Assembly: GCA_012519645.1 (NCBI GenBank)
Contig: JAAYPU010000280.1
Coordinates: 1-14,308 of the forward strand
DNA length: 14,308 nucleotides
Reading direction: 5' to 3'
From: Clostridiales bacterium
GTDB lineage: Bacteria; Bacillota; Clostridia; Peptostreptococcales; JAAYPU01
The notes beneath the pieces are model-generated. The model was not told the DNA's origin, ran no database searches, and was given only the letters and a program-made list of their open reading frames with translations. A program made the translations under genes and the position numbers. Below are positions 1 to 6,772 of this stretch, one piece after another. Positions within the stretch are counted from its first letter, which is position 1, and each line of letters starts with the position of its first letter.

Positions 1-13
1 ATCGGTGTATCGG

Positions 14-34
14 TTATCGTTTATCGTTTATCGT
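14..34. repeat. Tandem 7-mer array, TTATCGT x3
   Basis: Three perfect back-to-back copies of TTATCGT, bordered by degenerate copies. The same array in reverse complement (ACGATAA x3) is at 11859-11879. Confidence 0.95.
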
Positions 35-73
35 GTATGGATGCGCAGCACCAGTGTATAGAGTATAGATGTC

Positions 74-95
74 ATTGCGAGCGAAGCGTGGCAAT
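74..95. repeat. REP-like palindrome
   Basis: Terminal inverted repeats ATTGC (74-78) and GCAAT (91-95) enclose GCGAAGC (81-87), a sequence known to form a very stable mini-hairpin in DNA. Similar strings (TCATTGCGAG...GGCAATCT) are, to my recollection, scattered between genes in many unrelated bacteria. The inverted copy at 11798-11819 has one change (GCGAG to GTGAG when read in this orientation) that breaks one stem pair. Confidence 0.75.
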
Positions 96-150
96 CTGCA
101 CATGAGATAGGGATAGTGCATAGGAGAATTAATAATGAATAATTCAGGAA

Positions 151-173
151 GGAATTTGCTACAGGCAAATTCC
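151..173. repeat. Hairpin module H1, copy 1
   Basis: GGAATTTGC (151-159) pairs perfectly with GCAAATTCC (165-173) across a 5-nt loop. It is preceded by AATAATTCAGGAA, a context shared with the copies at 10043-10067 and (inverted) 11712-11735. The stem tip differs between copies but always still pairs. Confidence 0.9.
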
Positions 174-181
174 CACCATCA

Positions 182-209
182 CTAACCTCTGACCTCTAAC
201 CTCTAACCT
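182..209. repeat. Tandem 7-mer array, CTAACCT x4
   Basis: Four consecutive 7-mers: CTAACCT, CTGACCT, CTAACCT, CTAACCT. The same class recurs at 8283-8310. This array is absent from the otherwise matching inverted mosaic, where an expanded GATTTAA/GATTTAT array stands nearby. Confidence 0.95.
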
Positions 210-241
210 CTATATTCAATCTTAAATCAATTGCTATTGCT

Positions 242-274
242 CAACTATTGTTCAACCATCGTTTAACTATCGTT
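242..274. repeat. Tandem 11-mer array x3
   Basis: Three 11-base units: CAACTATTGTT, CAACCATCGTT and TAACTATCGTT, with a degenerate unit just upstream. Reverse-complement arrays of the same class are at 8076-8119 (four units) and 11635-11667 (three units). Confidence 0.9.
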
Positions 275-280
275 CAACAG

Positions 281-305
281 GAAATTTTGCTGAAAGCAAC
301 ATTTC
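281..305. repeat. Hairpin module H2, copy 1
   Basis: GAAAT (281-285) pairs with ATTTC (301-305) and TTGCT (287-291) with AGCAA (295-299), with one T/C mismatch between the two helices and a GAA loop. The exact reverse complement of all 25 bases is at 11607-11631. Confidence 0.9.
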
Positions 306-309
306 TACA

Positions 310-344
310 TTAGCTCTTAGTTCTTAGTTATTATTTCTTAGTTA
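310..344. repeat. Tandem 7-mer array, TTAGTTC class x5
   Basis: Five consecutive 7-mers: TTAGCTC, TTAGTTC, TTAGTTA, TTATTTC, TTAGTTA. The class recurs at 10079-10106 and, inverted, at 9944-9978. The array ends about 8 bases before the candidate promoter of the mnmA operon. Confidence 0.9.
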
Positions 345-351
345 AAATGTC

Positions 352-380
352 TTGACTTATTAAGGAATATAATGTATTTT
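352..380 (+). promoter_or_regulatory. Candidate promoter of the mnmA operon
   Basis: TTGACT (352-357) and TATTTT (375-380) are separated by 17 nt and would give a leader of roughly 125 nt. A better -10 match, TATAAT (368-373), lies only 10 nt from that -35, so it cannot pair with it. Downstream, TAGTAGGAATTA (411-422) resembles half of the operators of Rrf2-type sulfur regulators (CymR/IscR). That resemblance is from memory and weak. Confidence 0.35.
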
Positions 381-420
381 TTTAATAAATCATATTAAAT
401 ATATTATTTTAGTAGGAATT

Positions 421-513
421 AATTAAAAAAAGAAAAAGTAAGTTGAAGTGAATAAAATAGAAAAAAGCAGAGAATAAATTTAGAGAAGAGAGAAAGGAGG
501 AGGAGGCGGTGGT
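421..513 (+). other. Purine-rich leader of mnmA
   Basis: The transcribed strand between the candidate promoter and the mnmA start is almost free of C and dominated by A and G, ending in two overlapping Shine-Dalgarno sequences. It is expected to be unstructured RNA. No riboswitch fold is visible. Confidence 0.6.
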
Positions 514-1596
514 ATGAGTAAAGTTCTCTTGGGAATGAGCGGTGGTGTAGATAGCTCCGTGGCAGCTGCACTGCTTCTTGAGCAGGGACATGAGGTCATC
601 GGAGCCACGTTAAAGCTCTGGGACAGGGCAGATGACGAAATTAAGGCAGTAAAAAGCTGCTGCTCCTTAGAAGATGTAGAGGATGCCAGAGCGACAGCAT
701 TTAAGCTGGATATTCCTTTTTATGTATTGAATATGAAAGAATTATTTAAAATAAAAGTCATAGATTATTTTGTTGATTCTTATATGGCAGGATCCACACC
801 AAACCCCTGTATTGCGTGTAATCAATATGTAAAGTTTGAAGCTATGTATGATAAAGCGCTGGAATTGGGCATGGAATATATAGCGACAGGCCATTATGCC
901 AGGGTGGAATTTGATTCCGATTTAAATCGCTATGTATTGAAGAAGGGCTTGGATAAGAAAAAAGATCAGAGCTATGTGCTTTATATGCTTTCGCAAAAAC
1001 AATTAGGGAAAATACTGTTTCCGTTAGGAAGCCTCAATAAAAGCCAGGTCAGGGAAATTGCGCGCAAAAAAGGATTTAGGGTGTCAGAGAAACCGGATAG
1101 TCAGGATATTTGCTTCGTAGAGGACGGAAAGTATGGAAAGTTTATTGCAAACCGGCGCCCTGACAGTAAGCTTTCGGGATATTTTGTGAACAGCAAAGGT
1201 GAAATCCTGGGAGAGCATAAAGGAATAGCCAATTATACTGTAGGGCAAAGACGACATTTAGGGATCGCCTTTGGGGAGCCATTATATGTTATAGATAAAG
1301 ATACTGACAAGAACGTTGTTGTGCTCGGAAGAACAAGTGAAAGATATAAGAAAATATTTACCGCAGCAGATATGAATTATATTGCTTATGACATACCGCC
1401 TTCTGAAATCAGAGCTAAAGTAAAGATAAGGTATTCTATGACTGAGCATGATGCTGTTATTTACCCGCTGCAAAATGGAAAAGCAAGAGTAGAATTTGAT
1501 AATCCGCAGCCGGATATTTCGCCGGGTCAGGCGGCTGTAATGTATCAAGGAGATCTTGTGCTTGGCGGCGGAACAATTGAAGAGGTATTGGAGTAG
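514..1596 (+). CDS. mnmA: tRNA 2-thiouridine(34) synthase MnmA
   Basis: This cytoplasmic enzyme activates the wobble uridine of Lys, Glu and Gln tRNAs with ATP and installs sulfur at C2. The 360 residues match the usual family length. Visible motifs are the PP-loop SGGVDSS (9-15), CCS...DAR (49-59), NPC with the first catalytic Cys99, TGHYAR (125-130), and DSQDIC with the second catalytic Cys200; E. coli uses Cys102 and Cys199. The C-terminal half is the tRNA-binding and beta-barrel part (VGQRRHLG, GEPLYV, SPGQAAV). Tandem Shine-Dalgarno sequences, AAAGGAGG (493-500) and AGGAGG (501-506), fix the ATG. It starts a forward operon and is followed by a cysteine desulfurase, the expected sulfur donor. 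In Bacillus the order is reversed (yrvO then mnmA). Confidence 0.97.
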   Translation: MSKVLLGMSGGVDSSVAAALLLEQGHEVIGATLKLWDRADDEIKAVKSCCSLEDVEDARATAFKLDIPFYVLNMKELFKIKVIDYFVDSYMAGSTPNPCIACNQYVKFEAMYDKALELGMEYIATGHYARVEFDSDLNRYVLKKGLDKKKDQSYVLYMLSQKQLGKILFPLGSLNKSQVREIARKKGFRVSEKPDSQDICFVEDGKYGKFIANRRPDSKLSGYFVNSKGEILGEHKGIANYTVGQRRHLGIAFGEPLYVIDKDTDKNVVVLGRTSERYKKIFTAADMNYIAYDIPPSEIRAKVKIRYSMTEHDAVIYPLQNGKARVEFDNPQPDISPGQAAVMYQGDLVLGGGTIEEVLE

Positions 1597-1632
1597 TTAA
1601 TGCCAATAGTGTACCGGCAAAGGAGAAGGCGA

Positions 1633-2790
1633 ATGGATAACAAAATATTATATTTTGACCATGCGGCAACGACTCCCATAAAGCAGGAGGTATTGGAGGA
1701 AATGATTCCATTTTTTAAGGATCATTTTGGCAATGCTTCTTCCGTTCATTTTATGGGAAGGGGAGCCAGGAAAGCAGTTGAAGCCTCAAGGGAAAGGATT
1801 GCCGATTCTATAGGCTGTACGGACAGGGAGATATTTTTTACAGCCGGTGGAACAGAATCCGATAACTGGGCGATATTGGGAACTGCACTTAAAGAGGATA
1901 AAGGAAAGCATATAATAACTACGGCTGTGGAACACCCGGCTGTCCTAAATACTTGTCAGTATTTAGAGGCCAAAGGCTTTGATGTCACTTACCTGCCGGT
2001 AGATGAATATGGAGCTGTCAGCATAGATGATTTAAATAAGGCAATTAGGAAAGATACCATACTAATATCCATTATGCTTGCAAATAATGAAGTAGGAACC
2101 ATTCAACCCATTGAAGAGGCTGGAAAAATAGCCAAAGAGAAAGATATTATCTTTCATACGGATGCTGTACAAGCTGTAGGAAGTGTTTCCATAGATATCA
2201 AAAAGTTAAATGTGGATATGCTTACTCTATCCGCGCATAAGTTCTATGGACCAAAAGGAGTGGGCGCCCTTTATATACGAAAAGGACTTGGGATTTTGCC
2301 TTTTACCATGGGGGGCAATCAAGAAAGAAAAAAAAGAGCAGGTACAGAAAACGTGCCGGGTATTGTGGGTATGGGAAAAGCTATAGAAATAGCTGTCAGA
2401 GATATGGAAAAAAACCGTCAGCATCTCACTGTGTTAAGGGAGCAGGCGATACAGCAGATTTTAGAAACCATTTCAAATGTTAAAATCAACGGACATCCGC
2501 ATAAGATACTTCCGGGAATTCTGAATCTGTCCTTTGAATCAGTGAAGGGGGAAGCCATACTTTTAATGCTTGACAGATTAGGCATTGCAGCTTCCAGCGG
2601 CTCAGCCTGCGCATCGGGCTCATTAGATCCTTCTCATGTGCTTCTTGCAATGAATTGCCCTCATGAATTGGCGCAGGCTTCGGTAAGGTTTTCCTTTGGT
2701 GTGGATAATTCAACAGAAGATATAAGGTGTTTGGCAAATAATCTGAAAACTATAATAGAAAAATTAAGAGCGATGGCTCAAAAACCATAG
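1633..2790 (+). CDS. nifS: Cysteine desulfurase, NifS/IscS family
   Basis: A PLP enzyme that converts cysteine to alanine and carries the sulfur as a persulfide on an active-site Cys. Landmarks, numbered from the ATG at 1633, are DHAATTP (9-15), the PLP-stacking His101 in EHPAV, Asp177 in HTDAVQ, the Schiff-base Lys203 in SAHK, RAGTEN (235-240), and catalytic Cys326 in SSGSAC. These sit one residue from the Azotobacter NifS numbering I recall (Lys202, Cys325). At 385 aa it has normal family length. The reading frame is open from 1600, but AAAGGAGAAGG just before 1633 makes that ATG the likely start. It begins 36 nt after mnmA and probably feeds MnmA with sulfur. No iscU-like scaffold gene is adjacent, so a role in Fe-S assembly is possible but not shown. 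Confidence 0.93.
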   Translation: MDNKILYFDHAATTPIKQEVLEEMIPFFKDHFGNASSVHFMGRGARKAVEASRERIADSIGCTDREIFFTAGGTESDNWAILGTALKEDKGKHIITTAVEHPAVLNTCQYLEAKGFDVTYLPVDEYGAVSIDDLNKAIRKDTILISIMLANNEVGTIQPIEEAGKIAKEKDIIFHTDAVQAVGSVSIDIKKLNVDMLTLSAHKFYGPKGVGALYIRKGLGILPFTMGGNQERKKRAGTENVPGIVGMGKAIEIAVRDMEKNRQHLTVLREQAIQQILETISNVKINGHPHKILPGILNLSFESVKGEAILLMLDRLGIAASSGSACASGSLDPSHVLLAMNCPHELAQASVRFSFGVDNSTEDIRCLANNLKTIIEKLRAMAQKP

Positions 2791-2831
2791 TTTAATTTAA
2801 TAGATAAAATTAAAGGACGGGGGAAATTGAT

Positions 2832-3974
2832 ATGTTAAAGAAAGAACTAAATATCGAGACAAAAGTGGTGCATGGCAATAAATATTATGATACAAATACC
2901 GGTGCCATAAGCTTTCCTATTTATCAAAGCGCTACGTTTAGGCATATGGGAAAAGAAGGGGAATATGATTATTCCAGACAGCAAAATCCTACCCGGGAAG
3001 AATTGGAAAATGCGATTGCCAATCTTGAAGACGGACGATTTGGATTTGCTTTTTCAAGCGGTATGGCTGCAATATCCACAGTTTTAAAACTATTTCCTCC
3101 GGGACAGCATATAATCGTTTCAGAGGATTTATATGGCGGTACTTATAGGATATTTGAAAATATATACAGCAAATACGGAATAGAGTTTACCTACGTGGAC
3201 ACCAGTCAAAAGCATACTGTGGAAAGTGCGTTCAAGGAAAATACCGCGGCTGTTTTCATAGAAACGCCGTCAAATCCCATGATGAAGGTTACGGATATCA
3301 CAGCAATTACAGGTATGGCAAAGGAAAGAAACATACTGACCATAGTAGATAATACGTTTTTAACTCCTTATTTGCAGAAGCCGTTATCCTTAGGTGCCGA
3401 TATCGTCGTTCACAGCGGAACTAAGTACCTTGGCGGACATAATGATACATTGGCAGGCTTTATTATTGTTAATGATGAAGCTATTGCCGACAGGTTACGG
3501 CTCATACAAAAGTCAGAAGGTGCTGTTTTAGCTCCCTTTGATAGCTGGCTCATTCTTAGAGGGATAAAGACATTGGGAGTAAGGATGGAGAAACAGCAAA
3601 AGAATGCGCTTCAAATTGCGCAATGGCTAAAACATCATAAGAAAGTAGAAAGCGTCAGATATATCGGTCTCCCTGAACATGAAGCTTACGAGGTATCGAG
3701 GAAACAAGCTTCGGGATTTGGTGCAATGATTTCTTTTACGGTAAATAATATGGAAACTGCAGAACAAATTTTAAGCAAAGTTAAAATTATACTTTTTGCG
3801 GAAAGCCTTGGAGGTGTCGAAAGCTTAATTACTTTTCCTGTCGGCCAGACGCACGGGGATATTCCCATAAGTATCAGGGAAAGGCTTGGCATCAACGAAA
3901 AGCTGCTGAGACTTTCTGTAGGCATTGAGAATGTTGATGATTTAATAAATGATTTAGAACAGGCATTGGGGTGA
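2832..3974 (+). CDS. metI: Cys/Met metabolism PLP enzyme, MetI-like (cystathionine gamma-synthase / O-acetylhomoserine thiolyase)
   Basis: A 380-aa trans-sulfuration enzyme. Seen motifs are the phosphate-binding YSR of the neighbouring subunit (Tyr47, Arg49), SSGMAAI (75-81), ETPSNP (144-149), PLP-ring Asp173 in VDNTF, the Schiff-base Lys198 in HSGTKYLGGHND, and ESLGGVES near the C terminus. The wording of many blocks (IETK, TGAISFPIY, FAESLGGVESLITFP, THGDIP) recalls B. subtilis MetI. That family condenses O-acetylhomoserine with cysteine or sulfide. AAAGGACGGGGG precedes the ATG at good spacing. It lies 41 nt after nifS and 4 nt before a paralogue, so the four genes are probably co-transcribed. 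Sequence alone does not exclude a cystathionine gamma-lyase or methionine gamma-lyase activity. Confidence 0.78.
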   Translation: MLKKELNIETKVVHGNKYYDTNTGAISFPIYQSATFRHMGKEGEYDYSRQQNPTREELENAIANLEDGRFGFAFSSGMAAISTVLKLFPPGQHIIVSEDLYGGTYRIFENIYSKYGIEFTYVDTSQKHTVESAFKENTAAVFIETPSNPMMKVTDITAITGMAKERNILTIVDNTFLTPYLQKPLSLGADIVVHSGTKYLGGHNDTLAGFIIVNDEAIADRLRLIQKSEGAVLAPFDSWLILRGIKTLGVRMEKQQKNALQIAQWLKHHKKVESVRYIGLPEHEAYEVSRKQASGFGAMISFTVNNMETAEQILSKVKIILFAESLGGVESLITFPVGQTHGDIPISIRERLGINEKLLRLSVGIENVDDLINDLEQALG

Positions 3975-3978
3975 TAAT

Positions 3979-5112
3979 ATGAAATTTGGCACAAAACTCA
4001 TACACAACGGTAATGAAATTGACAAGCATACGGGAGCGCTTAGTGTTCCGATCTATCAGGCATCTACATATCATCAGACGGACATAGATAAAACACAAGA
4101 TTACGATTATTCACGATCAGGCAATCCGACCAGAAGAGTTCTTGAAGAAACCATCGCAAAGTTAGAGGGCGGAGACAGAGGCTACGCATTTGCATCCGGC
4201 ATGGCAGCAATCTCGTCGGTGCTTTCTGTTTTTTCATCAGGTGATCATTTGATCGTTTGTGAGGATGTATATGGAGGGACATATCGTATCGTAAATAATT
4301 TTTTCAGCAGATTTAAAGTAGATATTACTTTTTTGGATGCTACAAACGTGGATGCTGTCAGGAGAGGCATTAAGAAGAATACAAAAGCTATTTTTTTAGA
4401 AACGCCATCCAATCCGCTGTTAAAGATAACAGATCTGAAGGAAGTAATAAAGACAGCCAAGGAGCAGGGTTTGCTGGTTATTATGGATAATACTTTTATG
4501 TCACCTTATCTTCAGAGACCGATTGAACTGGGAGCGGATATTGTAATACACAGTGCGACAAAGTTTATCGGAGGGCACAGTGATGTTATCGGAGGGCTTG
4601 TGGTTGTAAAAGGAGAAGAGCTGGCGAAATCCGTCTATAATATTCAAAACGGCTTTGGAGCTATATTGGGGCCTCAGGACAGCTGGTTGATTTTACGGGG
4701 GATTAAAACACTTAAAGTACGTATGGATCACCAGCAAAATAATGCACATAGATTAGCTGAATGGCTGGCAAATCACCATAAGATTGCTAAGGTTTATTAT
4801 CCCGGTTTGCCGGAGCATCCTGGAAGCAGGATACATTTGTCCCAGGCAGATGGCTCGGGCGCTGTTCTTTCCTTTAAAACCATAGATGATGAAACGGCTC
4901 GAAGGTTTATGAAAAATGTTCATCTTGCAGCTGTTGCTGTAAGTTTGGGCGGAGTTGAAACCATCGTTTCTTATCCTGTTAAAATGTCGCATGCTTCAAT
5001 GCCCAAAGCTAATAGAGAACGTTTGGGTATTACTGACGACCTTATACGAATTTCAGTAGGGCTAGAGGAATTTGATGACTTGATTCAAGATTTTGATTGC
5101 GCCTTATTATGA
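3979..5112 (+). CDS. metC: Cys/Met metabolism PLP enzyme, MetC-like (cystathionine beta-lyase)
   Basis: A paralogue of the preceding gene (377 aa) with the same landmarks: Tyr44/Arg46 in YDYSRSGNPTR, ASGMAAIS (72-79), Asp170 in MDNTF, Lys195 in HSATKFIGGHSD, and SLGGVET near the end. Blocks such as GAILGPQDSW, KITDL and SHASMP recall B. subtilis MetC, which cleaves cystathionine to homocysteine, pyruvate and ammonia. The tandem metI-metC order matches Bacillus. The Shine-Dalgarno GGGGTGAT overlaps the stop of the upstream gene, so translation is probably coupled. Unlike Bacillus metIC, no SAM riboswitch is visible upstream. The TGA stop lies at the foot of a hairpin repeat (5111-5137). A gamma-lyase function in reverse trans-sulfuration is the main alternative. 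Confidence 0.78.
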   Translation: MKFGTKLIHNGNEIDKHTGALSVPIYQASTYHQTDIDKTQDYDYSRSGNPTRRVLEETIAKLEGGDRGYAFASGMAAISSVLSVFSSGDHLIVCEDVYGGTYRIVNNFFSRFKVDITFLDATNVDAVRRGIKKNTKAIFLETPSNPLLKITDLKEVIKTAKEQGLLVIMDNTFMSPYLQRPIELGADIVIHSATKFIGGHSDVIGGLVVVKGEELAKSVYNIQNGFGAILGPQDSWLILRGIKTLKVRMDHQQNNAHRLAEWLANHHKIAKVYYPGLPEHPGSRIHLSQADGSGAVLSFKTIDDETARRFMKNVHLAAVAVSLGGVETIVSYPVKMSHASMPKANRERLGITDDLIRISVGLEEFDDLIQDFDCALL

Positions 5113-5137
5113 GGAATTTCATGGTTGGAATTTCCTC
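5111..5137. repeat. Hairpin module H3 overlapping the metC stop codon, copy 1
   Basis: GAGGAA (5111-5116) pairs with TTCCTC (5132-5137); the stem is extended imperfectly by TTTC/GGAA with a one-base bulge. The GA of the metC stop TGA is the foot of the stem. It is followed by AAATTAAGAATTAAGAATTA (5138-5157), a 7-mer array. The same hairpin plus 7-mers starts at the stop codon of the decarboxylase gene (11547). There is no U-tract, so it is not a classical terminator. Confidence 0.8.
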
Positions 5138-5272
5138 AAATTAAGAATTAAGAATTATGAATTAAGAAAACTTTTGCAAAACTTACATAGCTTACTTACA
5201 TAAGGGCAAAAAATTATTCTCGTCATTTACTAACATTAATTAGTCGGATAGAATACTAAAACATTAAAAATT

Positions 5273-5297
5273 AAGCCAATGCAATATGCATTGGCTT
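5273..5297. terminator. Bidirectional terminator between convergent genes
   Basis: AAGCCAATGCA (5273-5283) and TGCATTGGCTT (5287-5297) form a perfect 11-bp stem with a 3-nt loop. On the minus strand the stem is followed by AATTTTTAATGTTTT, on the plus strand by the poorer TAATCTTTG. It sits 40 nt past the stop of the yjiH-like gene, so it best serves that gene and may also stop the metC transcript. The remaining bases from 5158 to 5272 show only degenerate repeat remnants. Confidence 0.8.
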
Positions 5298-5337
5298 TAA
5301 TCTTTGTTAGCAGCTTGTTGATAATTTTTGTATTATT

Positions 5338-6672
5338 TTAGAAATATATTATTGCGACTATGCCTGAAATGATTATAGATAGTGCTGTTCTTTCATACCA
5401 TACCACAAGTATCTTCCAGAAAGGTACTTTTTGTCCGGCTGGAGTAGCCAGCATACATGGAAGAGAACCGGCAAAGAATAATATACATGATACTGATGTT
5501 ACTGCGATAACATATTTAGCTGTTTCAGGTAAGGCTTTTACAACAACGTTAGGAACAAACATTTCAGCCAATGTAGCAGTAGAAGCGATTGCAAGAGTCA
5601 TAGGTTCCGGAATGCCAAACAAGCTGATGATGAATGTCCAAGGATAATGGATAAAGCCAACTATATTAAAGAATGGAGTCAGGTTGATCAGTACGAATGA
5701 AAGCGTTCCTATGGAAGCCATAATTGGCGACAATACGAAGCACATTTTAATTCCGCCCAGCAAGTTATCCCAGACAACCCTGAAGAAGTTCTTTGATGCA
5801 TAAGCTGCTTCTAAGCCTTCATCCCATGCTTGTCTGAATATTGACTTGCCTTCTACTTTTACTTCCGGATGTCCGACACCATCTGCATATTCATCAGGAA
5901 TAGAAGTCAGCGGCCACATTCTTACAGTGATAGCTGTTACCACAAAGCAGATAACAAGAGTAGACCAGAAATAAAAATTCCAAATCGGCATAAAGCCTGC
6001 TGTTTTAGCAACGATAATCATAAATGTAGCTGATACTGTTGAAAAGCCTGTCATGATAATCATAGCTTCTTTTAAAGTATATTTGTTTTCTGTATATAAT
6101 TTATTAGTCAAATAAATTGCCACTGAGAAGCTGCCTACGAAGGAAGCAACAGCGTCAATAGCAGATTTTCCGGGAGTATTATATAAAGGTCTCATGATAG
6201 GTCTTACAATTACTCCTATAAATTCAAGACAACCAAAAGCAATAATAAATGTTAAAAATATTGAACCTAAGATTACTATAACAGTTACAGATACAACTAC
6301 CTTTTCCCATATGAAAGGAAGCATATTTGGAGTCATCAATATGGCCGGACCAAAATTAAAATACATCATAAATGCAAGAGGAATACCTAAGGTTCTGAAT
6401 ATAGCCATAATAAAATTCAGAGCACCTTGTTTAAAGGTTCTATCAAACCATGGCATAATACCTCCGATAATTACTATAATAAGTGTGACAGTAGGTCCAA
6501 GTACAGGAACTACAGTATTAAGCCATGTAATAACATGATCAAGAGGAATAGTGTTTACCCCGTTAATAGTAAAAGGGACAAAAAATAATATCATACCGAA
6601 AATACTAAAGAATAAAAATCTGAAAACGTTAGCCGGATTATAGATGTTTCCTTGAATATTATTTGAACTCAT
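5338..6672 (-). CDS. YjiH-like membrane protein with nucleoside-recognition (Gate) domain
   Basis: A 444-aa integral membrane protein with about ten hydrophobic segments (roughly residues 17-37, 55-75, 84-115, 126-158, 205-225, 233-253, 308-330, 337-355, 390-407, 428-444). The opening FxVPFTINGVNTIPLDH and PVLGPTV...IGGIMPW, and the later SASFVGSFSVAIYLTN-like and FGIPEPMTLAIAS blocks, fit the YjiH/Gate family as I know it. A soluble loop lies at about 255-300. The transported substrate is unknown; the family is only presumed to transport. GGAGGG, 8 nt before the ATG, supports the start. It is convergent with metC and divergent from a flavoprotein gene, sharing a 100-nt promoter region. I assign the family with fair confidence and no function. 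Confidence 0.82.
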   Translation of the reverse strand: MSSNNIQGNIYNPANVFRFLFFSIFGMILFFVPFTINGVNTIPLDHVITWLNTVVPVLGPTVTLIIVIIGGIMPWFDRTFKQGALNFIMAIFRTLGIPLAFMMYFNFGPAILMTPNMLPFIWEKVVVSVTVIVILGSIFLTFIIAFGCLEFIGVIVRPIMRPLYNTPGKSAIDAVASFVGSFSVAIYLTNKLYTENKYTLKEAMIIMTGFSTVSATFMIIVAKTAGFMPIWNFYFWSTLVICFVVTAITVRMWPLTSIPDEYADGVGHPEVKVEGKSIFRQAWDEGLEAAYASKNFFRVVWDNLLGGIKMCFVLSPIMASIGTLSFVLINLTPFFNIVGFIHYPWTFIISLFGIPEPMTLAIASTATLAEMFVPNVVVKALPETAKYVIAVTSVSCILFFAGSLPCMLATPAGQKVPFWKILVVWYERTALSIIISGIVAIIYF

Positions 6673-6772
6673 AATATATACCCTCCATCAATTAAATTAG
6701 GCAATTTAAACTTTATTTAGTATTATGTTTATATTATGATAAAATATACATTAAAAAGTGGAGATGGGTCAC
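6673..6772. promoter_or_regulatory. Divergent promoter region, yjiH-like / flavoprotein
   Basis: About 100 very AT-rich bases separate two divergent genes, so both promoters should be here. On the plus strand TAAAAT (6740-6745) could be a -10, with TTTAGT (6716-6721) a poor -35 at 18 nt. On the minus strand no convincing pair is seen. This is one of the few intergenic gaps here without 7-mer or hairpin repeats. Confidence 0.4.

Larger units (their letters stand above)
1..344. repeat. Left mosaic intergenic repeat (7-mers, 11-mers, hairpins)
   Basis: No gene is visible in this 344-base stretch. In order it holds a TTATCGT 7-mer array (14-34), a REP-like palindrome (74-95), a hairpin module (151-173), a CTAACCT 7-mer array (182-209), an 11-mer array (242-274), a second hairpin (281-305) and a TTAGTTC-type 7-mer array (310-344). 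Read in reverse complement, nearly the same string of modules recurs at about 11578-11892. Positions 1-150 match that copy with only a few substitutions plus one 8-base insertion. The copy may continue beyond the left edge. A multi-copy intergenic element family is the simplest reading. Confidence 0.85.

Noticed and set aside
1..344. CRISPR array
   Set aside because: Repeats are 7 or 11 bases long, directly abutting and without unique spacers; no cas gene is present.
352..373. TTGACT with TATAAT as a promoter
   Set aside because: The two boxes are only 10 nt apart, far too close for sigma-A. TATTTT at 375-380 has the right spacing instead.
1600..1632. Upstream start for the cysteine desulfurase
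   Set aside because: The extra 11 residues (Arg-rich) do not fit the family N terminus, and the strong Shine-Dalgarno lies inside them, pointing to the ATG at 1633.
5111..5137. Rho-independent terminator directly after metC
   Set aside because: The stem is followed by AAATTAAG, not a T-run. The convincing terminator is the one at 5273-5297.
6194..6538. 114-codon plus-strand open frame
   Set aside because: It is antisense to the yjiH-like gene in a region where the minus-strand protein shows clear membrane segments and family motifs; no ribosome binding site was seen.
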